A DNA stretch of 64,000 nt from Lamellibrachia satsuma (taxonomy: Eukaryota; Annelida; Polychaeta; Sabellida; Siboglinidae). A program made the position numbers and the translations under genes. Location of the stretch: contig BSQZ01000002.1 of NCBI GenBank assembly GCA_033239005.1, positions 2,721,001 to 2,785,000 on the forward strand, in the 5' to 3' direction. Shown in pieces: positions 10,988-19,020 of the stretch. The notes under the pieces were generated by a model. It searched no databases. It had not been told where the DNA came from and saw nothing but the letters and a program-made list of their open reading frames with translations. Within the stretch, counting starts at the first letter, position 1. The number at the start of each line of letters is the position of its first letter.

Positions 10988-11280
10988 CGTGGTATCCAGT
11001 ACTTATATAACGCGGTATCCAGTAACCTGTATTTTGTGATTTTGCAGACGGCACGTACAACCTGTTCGGGTGTCTTCACGTGTCTCTTGAGTTTGACGAG
11101 GGACTGAAGTCATCGGCTTGCCAGATGACAGAAGGAGCGCATGAGATCTTGGACTTGGACAATGGTCAAATTGACCGGATGTTCTGCACCGACTACCCGT
11201 TTATGTTTTTCATTATCAGCGAACAGACGGGCGCCATCTTGCAGATCGGCAGAATACTAAGGCCAACACTCATCTACTAG
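5077..11280 (+). CDS. serpin-family gene, five exons recognised, probably damaged
   Basis: Exons are at 5077-5238, 5904-6051, 7751-7818, 8242-8348 and 11048-11280. Together they give the N-terminal helix, the [10 protein letters not shown] segment, the VDF motif, the helix-F region ([13 protein letters not shown]), the hinge and the C-terminal signature ending TGAILQIGR. Serpins usually act as serine or cysteine protease inhibitors through a mobile reactive loop near the C-terminus. Family members have about 350-400 residues; only about 200 are accounted for here. The part between the YIK motif and the hinge is missing or not recognised in the 2.7 kb intron, which is full of transposons. Exon 4 also needs a one-base frame change. 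This could be a real gene with assembly errors and unseen exons, or a pseudogene. Introns contain minisatellites, TA tracts and CR1 pieces. Confidence 0.7.
5260..5903. other. serpin intron 1 with pyrimidine-rich tract
   Basis: Positions about 5335-5505 are a long CT-rich strand made of CTCC, CCTC and CTCT runs. The rest is AT-rich with no gene. The intron ends in TGTGTCTTTAG at 5903. Confidence 0.6.
5904..6051 (+). CDS. serpin exon 2
   Basis: Flanked by acceptor CTTTAG and donor GTAAGT. In phase it reads [20 protein letters not shown], then [13 protein letters not shown] and QNLYIK, matching the serpin block from helix A through helices B and C (consensus N-x-F-x-S-P-x-S-x-x-x-A-L, M-L-Y-x-G-A). 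It leaves one base to be joined with exon 3. The donor lies in the first unit of the tandem array that follows. Confidence 0.85.
6052..6445. repeat. 77-79 bp tandem array, five units
   Basis: CAGTGGCGAAGTACTTA recurs at 6063, 6140, 6219, 6296 and 6375, giving periods of 77-79 bp. Each unit carries a TATATA run followed by GGAGCATTACTTTG. The array starts at the serpin exon 2 donor. Confidence 0.9.
6651..7020. repeat. 54-bp tandem array, seven units
   Basis: GATGTATATCAGTCA recurs every 54-55 bp from 6654. Each unit has a pyrimidine-rich stretch ending in TTTCAG, resembling a splice acceptor, so the intron holds several decoy acceptors. Confidence 0.9.
7584..7657. repeat. TA microsatellite
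   Basis: A nearly pure TA dinucleotide run inside serpin intron 2. Confidence 0.9.
7751..7818 (+). CDS. serpin exon 3
   Basis: Flanked by acceptor TTTGTGCAG and donor GTGAAT. Joined in phase with exon 2 it reads [15 protein letters not shown] and then GTVDFQ. These fit the serpin stretch from the L-Y-x-x-x-x-F-x-L-x-P-x-F motif to the conserved VDF at the end of strand 1A. Exact phase agreement on both sides supports it as a real exon. Confidence 0.8.
8020..8190. repeat. short tandem array of about 20 bp
   Basis: About nine imperfect units built on GGCCACTCTAGGCACACA. Located in serpin intron 3. Confidence 0.85.
8242..8348 (+). CDS. serpin exon 4, frameshifted
   Basis: After acceptor TTCTAGAG the frame reads [18 protein letters not shown], the serpin helix-F motif (I-N-x-W-V-x-x-x-T-x-x-x-I-x-D-L-L-P). 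The expected next strand (x-L-V-L-V-N-A-x-Y-F-K-G) appears only in the neighbouring frame, as [11 protein letters not shown], so one base is missing or extra near 8310. About nine residues usually found between VDF and IN are also absent. The donor is AAG|GTAATA. The shift is either an assembly indel or a true lesion. Confidence 0.7.
8349..8793. repeat. AT-rich intronic sequence with internal duplication
   Basis: Starts with AATAATAATAATATTTATTTTATATAGCGCC (split here: an AAT run, then TTTATATAGCGCC), a motif often seen at the ends of invertebrate dispersed repeats. The stretches around 8450-8560 and 8570-8745 repeat each other (AATAAGAATAAAT, AAGTTAATTAATC). No exon seen. Confidence 0.6.
8794..10216. 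repeat. long inverted repeat with TA centre, right arm split by CR1
   Basis: The left arm is about 8794-8907. The right arm is 8941-8996 and then, after the CR1 insertion, 10168-10216. Landmarks are TATCTTAATTTATGTTTAA (left) against TTTAAACATAAATTAAGAT (right), and ACATTTTAGCCTAATTTATT (left) against AATAAAT...TTAGGCTAAAATT (right). The centre is a TA run at 8907-8943. Once the CR1 is removed the arms are about 105 bp each. It could form a cruciform, or be a foldback element. Confidence 0.85.
8997..10167 (+). mobile_element. CR1-type LINE, 5'-truncated and internally deleted
   Basis: Starts in the RT fingers ([17 protein letters not shown]), continues through YLDFQKAF and [13 protein letters not shown], then jumps from [11 protein letters not shown] straight to [10 protein letters not shown]. 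The segment with the catalytic FADD motif is deleted. A stop at about 9349 and other lesions break the frame. The 3' end has the CR1 3' UTR, the TTGCCATC/GATGGCAA stem and the TCTTGTTAAAT tail. AAAT flanks it at 8993-8996 and 10168-10171, a likely short target duplication. Confidence 0.9.
10540..10912 (+). pseudogene. CR1 endonuclease-domain fragment
   Basis: Aligns with the 5' part of ORF2 in the intact copy (about 24830-25210): TTAAATGTCAGGAACATAGTAAATAA, given as motifs LN-x-[32 protein letters not shown] and VYIKES. Several in-frame stops are present. It ends abruptly in a TA microsatellite. It covers a different part of CR1 from the copy just upstream, so it is a separate insertion. Confidence 0.8.
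10908..10986. repeat. TA microsatellite
   Basis: A pure TA run of about 75 bases that ends the CR1 fragment, 60 bases upstream of the last serpin exon. Confidence 0.9.
11048..11280 (+). CDS. serpin last exon: hinge, reactive loop, C-terminal signature
   Basis: Follows acceptor TGATTTTGCAG. The frame enters with two bases of a split codon, reads [18 protein letters not shown], the reactive-loop hinge, and then KSSAC. The loop runs to [11 protein letters not shown] and [13 protein letters not shown], and the stop is TAG at 11278. F-x-x-D-x-P-F-x-F-x-I and T-G-x-I-L-x-x-G-R-x-x-P are the diagnostic serpin C-terminus. By alignment to alpha-1-antitrypsin as I know it, the P14 position is Leu instead of the usual Thr/Ser, and the loop is about five residues longer. 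Small residues follow at P12-P9 (SSAC). Inhibitory activity is therefore uncertain. Confidence 0.85.
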
Positions 11281-11580
11281 TCCATCTTTGGTCCGCATTC
11301 ACTGTGTCATCGGGTCATCGGTGATCTACTAGTCTGTCTTTGGTCCGCATTCACTGCGGTCAATGGTAATCTACTAGTCCATCTTGTGTCCATAGTAACT
11401 GCAACCAACACTGCTCTATTAGTCCGTCTTTGGTCCGCATTCACTGCTTATCCAAAGTTGGCTAATCAGTCCGTCTTTGGTCCGTAGTTGAGCGGACTGT
11501 GCACAGGTCATGTGGGGCAAATAGTCTCGCTTCAGTCTGAAATCAACTGCAGCCGCCATTGGCCTATTAGTCCGTCTAAA
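11271..11580. repeat. 45-52 bp degenerate tandem array containing the serpin stop codon
   Basis: TCTACTAGTCCATCTTTGGTCCGC and variants recur five to six times (each within 20 bases: CTACTAGTC and CTTTGGTCCGCATTCACTG). The first unit's CTACTAG holds the TAG stop of the serpin frame, so the array covers the start of its 3' UTR. Confidence 0.85.
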
Positions 11581-12419
11581 GCCTGAATTTGGCGATTGTA
11601 CAAATTGCGTGTACCGGGTTCACTTTACACGTTGCCAATTGAGCGATATATTGAACCGCCCAGCACTGCCCACACTTAAGTCTGTGTGGAGTGAACGACC
11701 AAAACACTTCTATTGTTAGGTCTCCATTTGATAACATGGAGTGGTAGTGAGGCTGGCCACCTAGTCGCAACACGTTGTGAATCCATCGCGTTAATCAACA
11801 TGACAATTACAATTGTAACGAATGTTGTTTGGGAATTGGTAGATCATTTGGTCAGCCAGGTCATCATTCTTCCAATGTTCATCATTTTGATAATCAATTT
11901 CATCATCAATTTTATTATCAAATTGATCATACACTTTATTATCCATTCAATGATTAACTATGTTATCCATCTTACAGTGATACAGGATATGAGCGTGCTC
12001 GCATGCACGTACATTATATTGTATGAAGCTATACATGCATACCCACAAACATACATATTAAAATTATGGGCTGTGCAGAAAGCTTGCAACGTGATGTGTT
12101 TTCTTTGTTCACCACGCAACGTTTATAAATGAGATTACAGAGTTAAAAGAATAATTGACATAACCTACATTGCCAATTTTACACCCAGTGAACGTTACCT
12201 GTCACAACAAAGGAGATCACTCGTCTTCTCATTGATCAAAAGGGTACAGTAAGATTCTTTTAAAGGCTTATGATATGATATTGAAGAAGAAACAAGAAGT
12301 GTATTTTCTTTGTCAGAAACCAGCCCAGGGTTTCTCCCAGTGGGGCACTACAGTGGGAATCTATTTAGAAAGTTGTATATTTCAGGTAAATTCCTTAAAC
12401 AAATTTCTGTGACATAGTA
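11581..12419. other. no gene seen
   Basis: AT-rich with a short ATCATC/ATTATC-like stretch at 11860-11970. One open frame of 139 codons spans 11713-12132 but has low-complexity Ile-rich content and no motif, so it is not called. Confidence 0.5.
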
Positions 12420-12765
12420 TTATAGGAGAGAGAAGAACATGGAGAAAGATATTAAGAGAAGATAAGAGACAGGGAGAGAGAAAGGAAAAAGAGAAGGAGA
12501 GAGAGAGTGGAGAGGGGCTGAGGAAAGGAGAGAGGGAGGGAGGGATAGAGTGAGAGAAAGTGAGAGGGATGGGAGAGTGGGGAGAGACAGAGCGATGGGG
12601 AAAGAGAAAGAGAAGGAGAGAGAGACATACGAGAGGGAGAGTGAGATAGAAAGATGGAGGCGGAGAGGGAGAGAGAGGATGGGGGACAAGGAGTAAGAGG
12701 GGAGAGAGGAAGAGTGTGGGGGAGAGATGGAAGAGAGAGGAGAATGAGGGAGTGAAGAGAGATGT
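12420..12765. repeat. GA-rich purine tract
   Basis: About 340 bases that are almost entirely purine on the plus strand, made of GAGAGA, GGGAGA and AAGAGA runs. Mirror-like purine tracts of this size can form triplex DNA. The opposite-strand open frames of Ser/Leu/Pro are a composition artefact. Confidence 0.9.
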
Positions 12766-12779
12766 GCGCACTAATGCCC

Positions 12780-13000
12780 TACGCGGGCCTAGAATTTGAT
12801 CCTAAGTCCGGCCCGCAATTAGCAGTTAGAGTCCAGGCCCGCAATAATTTTTCAAGCCTGGCCCAGGCCCGCAAACTAGAATTTAGACCCGGCCCGGCCC
12901 GCAAGTTTCAGGCCCAGGCCTGGCCTATAGCCGCGGGCCAAAGATGGGTAAGCCCGTTGCCCGCAAGCCCGCGGCCTGCTAAGTTTAGAGAAGATAAACC
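12780..13000. repeat. GC-rich GGCCCGCAA-type degenerate repeat
   Basis: Repeated GGCCCGCAA, CCCGGCCCG and AGGCCCAGGCC motifs in an otherwise AT-rich area. Such sequence is common near the ends of some hAT-like elements, but no terminal repeats or target duplications were recognised. Confidence 0.5.
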
Positions 13001-13065
13001 TATAATCTTATAACAAAGAAGAAAAACAAATAAACTGTAAAACAGACTTATTGCTTTATTAAATA

Positions 13066-13068
13066 AAA

Positions 13069-13139
<71 letters not shown>

Positions 13140-13263
13140 TTTCTTATTCAACCACTGTATTGTTATGTTGCTATAACAGCCCAACCTGTTAACATGATGG
13201 CACATGGAAGTGAACTTCAACTGAATGGCTGGACCATGCTTTCTTATTCAACCACTGTATTGC

Positions 13264-13305
<42 letters not shown>
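13066..13305. repeat. two TA microsatellites around a short duplication
   Basis: TA runs at 13071-13137 and 13264-13305. Between them, GCTTTCTTATTCAACCACTG occurs twice, at about 13138 and 13238, each copy abutting or close to a TA run. Replication slippage or unequal exchange is the likely origin. Confidence 0.85.
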
Positions 13306-13308
<3 letters not shown>

Positions 13309-14468
13309 ATGGGGCATAATATCCTTAGCTCTTAGTGGAGTAATACTCTTATGGTAAAGGTCCATAGTGTGCTGGATGAGTTCTAAAAATCCAGCACCAC
13401 CAACTTCTTCAAACTTACGAATATCCTGAGGAAAAATAAAGAAAAACTTCTTAGTGTCATTACTATTAAATATGATAACATTTGTTATATTTGGCTTTAA
13501 TGTGGCTTATGGTTATGGTAGGAGATTTGTTTATCTAACCCTGACTTAACTCGTATGCAAGCCATAACCCCAATTTATATTGTTAATTGAATTAGGTCAA
13601 CTAAGTTAACATAATTTAATATGATATTTCAATTGAATGTCACCCACTGGCACTGACACCCAGTGGTATTTCCAGCAGGCCTGCAGTCACTAGCCTGAGA
13701 CAGATAGGTTCAGACATGTGTGAATTAGTACAAGTGTGAATGGATTAGGACTGGGGAGATATACCAATTACCAACTGGGTTGGGTACTGGGTAGTGGGCT
13801 AGTGGCCTAGTGGGCACTTGGCAATGGGCAGGTAATTCAGGTGGGCAATGTTTGGAGGGAAGACCTAGACAATAGAATGTCCACTGGTAGGGTCAAAGGG
13901 TGATAAGTTTATGGTTAATCATTGCTTGATTGCCTCTGCAAATATTTCTAAAGTAAACATTTTGGGCTGGCTACTTCCAGCCAAGTGAACTTATGGAGCC
14001 ATTAGATTCCATGCAAGGTCTCAATTTGCAACTATATGTGACCCTTTGACTTTTTATGTATCTGGCATTAGGCCCAGGCTTCTACATTTATCCTCCATTA
14101 TAACGGTATGCAATGAATACACGCTGACAGTGATAATCCTTTGTAGCGTCGCTGGTATAATCTGGCTTTTAGGGCGCTGCATTGACATTTCCCAATTTAC
14201 GATAATAACTGTGCGCAAGAACGGATGCGCAAACGGGAATGCGGGTTATCATATTTTCCCGCGTAACGGGTGTTCTGTCTGGGTCAGAAATCACTTCTGA
14301 CTTACACCTATCATTGTTCTGATCGAGTAGCAGTCGCCGTTTCCGCCATAGTTTCCGTTTCGGCCATATATCATCTTGGTAAAGTGAAACAGTTCTTCAC
14401 AGAAATTAAGTACATTTTAGTTAGTCTGCCATATAACGTTATGTCTCGGTTAATTGTTCTTCTGTGCG

Positions 14469-14557
<89 letters not shown>

Positions 14558-15330
14558 TTTTGTTTGCTTTAGTGTAATTCGATTGGTTTGGGGACCCGCG
14601 GAACGCTGCAGGTCACATTAATATCAACACACTAAGGATATTAATGTAATTATACTACCTAAACTATTGCGTACGAATAAATGATATACACACCCAAATA
14701 TAAAAGAAACCACTACAGACGTAGTAAAAACAATAGTAGCATTTTGACGTTTACTAACAACCAATTTATAGCAGCTTCATATTACTTACCATCGCCATAT
14801 GGATTAAAATTTAAATAAAAATATAAGTAATTGTAGACAAACTAACTATTCAGTTAACTTATATAAATATGAAAATAGCATATTTGTTTCATGTTCTTAT
14901 TAAGATTGTAGTTTAGATCTGTCTACTCCACAGACTATGGTCTACTCAAGTCGCTGCTGCACAGTGGGTTAGTATGACGTCACCAAACCACTGGTCAACA
15001 TTTCATGCCTGTCATGTCCTATTCAAATGTTACTACGCAATTGCGTCATCACATAAACCTCTTATAGAATGAAACGTGACAGTGTCCAATTAACTGAAAT
15101 AAACAAACGTTGACTGATGTCTGTAAATATATTATAATGTGACTTGCTCTGCTTTGATGTAACTTACCACACGGAGGCTGCACTAGTGATAATTTGTCCC
15201 CACCCCCCTAATATACTGGTCTCATGTCACTGTCATTTGGATTCTCAGGCGGATTAGACGTCTTTGCATTCAGATAACGGTTTTGTCACTTTCATTAGTA
15301 ATTTTACTTGGATTTACATGGGATTTTACA
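13306..15330. other. no gene seen, includes an 85-base TA microsatellite
   Basis: AT-rich intergenic-type sequence. A TA run occupies about 14470-14554. TA-rich composition breaks all frames quickly. No splice-flanked exon with recognisable content was found. Confidence 0.5.
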
Positions 15331-15363
15331 ATGGAGGAGACAACACATGACAGTAGTAGTAGT

Positions 15364-15410
<47 letters not shown>

Positions 15411-15629
15411 GAGTGAGGAGAAATGTCCACCTGCTGGTGGAATTAATATGAAGTTTGGCGGCTTCAAGGGCGGCCACTATTACAACAAACCATCAGATGC
15501 CGCAATCCAACAGGAACCCAGTGGGCTATAGCTGTGGCGTTTGGTTGCTACGGCTAAGCCAGGATGACTTTGACAGAGTGGTGCAAACCACTTCGTCTGG
15601 ATTGCTGTCAGTTTCCGACGCAGAGATCC
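15331..15629 (+). pseudogene. N-terminal part of repeated protein family, copy A
   Basis: ATG at 15331 starts METT-like acidic residues, then a poly-Ser run encoded by an AGC/AGT microsatellite, then KCPPAGGINMKFGGFKGGHYY. After a one-base frame change (the first frame stops at about 15531) the neighbouring frame gives CGVWLLRLSQDDFDRVV and SGLLSVSDAEIR, ending at a possible donor GTAAGG. Both blocks match the order in copy B at 30409-32371 (KPPAGGI, GFKRGHPYL, then CMWLRRLNMDEYSRVV, GGLLTV). The family resembles transposon-borne Mutator-like proteins, which I cannot confirm. Confidence 0.65.
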
Positions 15630-16364
15630 GGTAAGGCATAAGCAAAATTCTACGGCCACAACTTGATAAATGCCCTGACCTAACATATATCTATCTTCAA
15701 GCAGAATCACATACAAGCAGAAGCACCCTCCCTCCCTCGCGTTCTACAGCAGTTGACAGGTGTCCTCTTGCACGTGGCGAATAAGTGAAGTTTTCTCAAT
15801 GAAATAAAACATTATTTCTTTTATAATTGCAAGTACGTACAAATCAGCAGATATGAGGCAAGTACGTATACACATCAGCAGATATGAGGTGTTATGTTAA
15901 AAAATAATGTAATCGCCTGCTATATATAATATATACGCGAAAACATAACCTTTGCAAGACTGATCATTGGCTCCTTTTGTTGGGTAGACTATTTGGTTAA
16001 CAAGGGGTGTCACACCTCACGTCGGGCATTGTCACGTGACCGTATGTGGTTTTATGTGATTTCTGTATGTACAGTCGTTAACATACCTATTTTCGTAAGA
16101 AATCCATATATGTTTTTAATGACAAGTAGGTATAGTGAAAGTTTATTCATTGGGACATTTGTTTGTGGTCATAGTATTCGGATTACGCATCGCAATGCCG
16201 AGATACGGATGCTGAAAGGTGAGTTGGGTCACTCCTAGTTGCATACCCTTTTATAGCAATGCCGGAGCTCGTTAGGCGGCGCTAGTAGTGCTATGATCAA
16301 CAAGTCGACCAAAGGGATCATGCCTCAGTTAGACTTCCTGGTGTGTTACAGGAGTAAGACCACA
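15630..16364. other. no gene seen
   Basis: AT-rich. Contains a short near-duplicate, CAAATCAGCAGATATGAGG and CACATCAGCAGATATGAGG, at 15840-15890. Nothing else was supported. Confidence 0.5.
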
Positions 16365-16760
16365 GTTGACCTTCCTGTTTATTGTTTCACACGAATGTAT
16401 AGGGTGTATTAAATTGCGAACATAAGTGCAATTCAGCAGGCATATTCACAGGTTTGTTTGTAGAAGCTATTGGCTGTGAAATGGTTAATTTTTTTGAGAG
16501 TTTAACAGCGCAGGGTTTTATGGGAATTTTTCTGCTATATATATGGGCCTCGTGGGCACATGAATACATGGCTATTTTTTTCAAAATGGATGGGCATTGC
16601 ACGTCGGGGTGTTTTAAAAGAGCTGGAGGTATGTGATTTTGATAAACTTGGTCAGCATGTCAATGAGATGATGGCAATTGCTATGAAAAAGTTTCAGAAT
16701 TTTTAGTGGTCATATTTTCTTATAATCAGACAAAACAATAAGCAATTTTTAATATCAACA
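16365..16760. repeat. dispersed repeat X, copy 1
   Basis: Shares GTTGACCTTCCTGTTTATTG, CAGGCATATTCACAGGTTTG, GGGAATTTTTCTGCTAT and AATCAGACAAAAC with 17775-18190. A divergent third copy follows at 18215-18420, and part of it lies in reverse at 53660-53800. Possible decayed coding frames are short and stop-rich. Confidence 0.85.
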
Positions 16761-16839
16761 ATAACTGTTGCCTTTCCAAAATGTCTATTCACCACATATC
16801 AATACCAATTTCATGTTGTGTGCAGTACTTTGCAGCCCT

Positions 16840-16925
16840 AACCGTAGCTAACCCCATCTCTAGCTAACCACATCCCTGGCTAACCCCATCTCTAGCTAAC
16901 CCCATCCCTAGCTAACCATAACTCT
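16840..16925. repeat. 16-17 bp tandem array
   Basis: Five units of TAACCCCATCTCTAGC or close variants. They superficially resemble telomeric CCCTAA but are not of that period. Confidence 0.9.
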
Positions 16926-17520
16926 GAAGTGGTTAACATAAGATATAATCATTCCCATAGGCACAGGTTGATAGGAAAAGTGAACAGTTTGCTTGGAAAA
17001 GGCAGACAGCAGTAGCAATCACGAACATCATGGTACAGATCGGATGCCAAAATGGAAAGTTTGCGAAAATTACGGGGTATGACACAAGTATGTGACAGAA
17101 CAGGTAGCCGTTTTAGACTAGAGCAGTCATTGGTAATATTTCTCTTGTGGCCCAGTGCGTTAGCAACATTGTGTGACAAATTTGGACAGAATAGTTGTAT
17201 TTTGGTTGTGCCACACCCACTGGAAGCACTGCGTAGATCAGCATTTTCAATTCTGGCCACGACTGGCATCTGGACATGTGATACCCTTTTATGGTGGCGT
17301 ATCGACATCAAGCTGTTCGACTTGTATCTTATCAACTAGAAGTATGAAAGCAGTCACATAAACAATACAATTTGACAAACCTGACACATTGGAATTTACC
17401 CTAAATCATGTTAAATGTGAAAAATGTCAAATTTTCTTACAAAGTTATGCCATGTTTGGTTTAAAATCAAGCAATTATATGAATACTAATTTAAAAATAA
17501 ACTCATTAGTATATTCAAAG
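16926..17520. other. no gene supported
   Basis: An open frame of 128 codons on the minus strand (16949-17335) and one of 95 codons on the plus strand (17052-17339) overlap each other. Neither has recognisable motifs or splice context. Confidence 0.4.
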
Positions 17521-17768
17521 GGACAGTAAGCAAGCTTCATTGATTCATGTAAATCTAGTGTACATGATCTATGATTTATCAAGTGTCAAAATCGACCTAT
17601 AATTAAATTATGTGACTGGTTTTCAGCTAATAATACGGGCAAAGCATTGTATAGACTTGGCTGTCAAACAAATAATAATGCAGGCAAGGAGTATTCCATA
17701 ATGTGTCTACATCTACACTGTGCCGCAACTTGATATAAAATTTGACACTTTCTCAAACAAAAAATTCC
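17521..17768. repeat. dispersed repeat Y, copy 1
   Basis: Shares CTAGTGTACATGATCTATG, AATTAAATTATGTGACTGG, TTTTCAGCTAAT and GTGCCGCAACTTGA with 38945-39213, same orientation. Non-coding. Confidence 0.85.
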
Positions 17769-17774
17769 CTATTT

Positions 17775-18420
17775 GGGGTTAGACTACAGTTGACCTTCCT
17801 GTTTATTGTTTCACACAAATGTAGGGCGTATTAAATTGCGATATGTGAATTTAAAGAATTCATATGATGTGACATAAATGCAATTGAGCAGGCATATTCA
17901 CAGGTTTGTTTGTAGAAGCTATTGTCTGTGAAATGGTGCATTTTTTTGAGAGTTTAACAGGCGGAGGGATTTATGGGAATTTTTCTGCTATGGGCCACGT
18001 TGGCGCATGAATACATGGCTATTTTTGTCAAAATTGATGGGCATCGCACGTCGGGGCGTTTTAAAAGAGCTGAAGGAACGTGATTTTGATAAAACTTGGT
18101 CAGCATGTCAATGAGATGATGGCAGTTGCTGTGAAAAAGTTTAAGAATTTTTAGTGGTTACGTTTTCTTATAATCAGACAAAACGTTGACATGGCCACCA
18201 ATGCAATTCTCAACTGTGGTCTGACTCCTACAAACGAATGTATGGCACAGTAATTTTAGATGTGTAGTTTTCAAAAAATCATACCATCTGACATAGCTGC
18301 ATTTGAGCAGACACATTGGCAAGTTTGCTGGTAGAACATGTTAGCAGTGTAACCATGGATTTTTAGATGATTTAAATAGGCGGAAGGATTTTTGGCAATT
18401 TTTTTCACCACAAGGCACAT
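17775..18420. repeat. dispersed repeat X, copies 2 and 3
   Basis: Copy 2 (17775-18190) closely matches 16365-16760. Copy 3 (18215-18420) is more diverged but keeps GCAGACACATTGGCAAGTTTG and the ATTTTTAGATGATTTAAATAGG block in order. Adjacent copies suggest tandem duplication of the family. Confidence 0.75.
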
Positions 18421-19020
18421 GTGCGTAGTAATTTATGCAGAAAAACGTGTACCCAGAGAGGCTCGTTTATAGGGGGTGCCTTTAACGGTCCATAGCAGCC
18501 GACATAGACCACCTATAATAAAAGTGTGCATATGCCTGTAAAGCTGAATAAACGTTCTTTACTTTGATGTTTTATTTCTTTAGGTGAAAGTATTTTGTTT
18601 TTTAAGGTGAACATTTCATGATTCTTGCAAATCCGGGATTCACCTTGATTCACGAATAAAACAGTTGTATGTCTTTCATTGATCATTTATTAACACAAAA
18701 ATATTTTTTTTTATTTTGGCTAGGTCTGGCTAGTAATGTACTGTACAACTAAAACAACCCCCTATCACTATCCACTGACGCCAATAATTATCTAGCTATT
18801 TGAACGTTAGGTGGTGCCACACACATGTCATAATAATAAATTATGCGATATCCTAGCCTGCTGTTGTTTCAAGTTTGTCTTTCTCGTCGTAGTTGTTGAA
18901 AGTTCATAAATATCCATTCTTCAAGTACATGTGTAAGTAGTAATTGATCTATCTAACTATATTATCGTGTAGCAGTGTATGTTTGAAGTTCTGGAGGGTG
19001 TTTTGCTCATTTTAGCTGGA
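18421..19020. other. no gene seen
   Basis: AT-rich flank of the MULE element. No supported features. Confidence 0.5.

Noticed and set aside
12382..12771. 129-codon Ser/Leu/Pro-rich frame on the minus strand
   Set aside because: Antisense of the purine tract; low complexity only.
16840..16925. Interstitial telomeric repeat (TAACCCC)
   Set aside because: The period is 16-17 bp and includes ATCTCTAGC; it is not a TTAGGG array.
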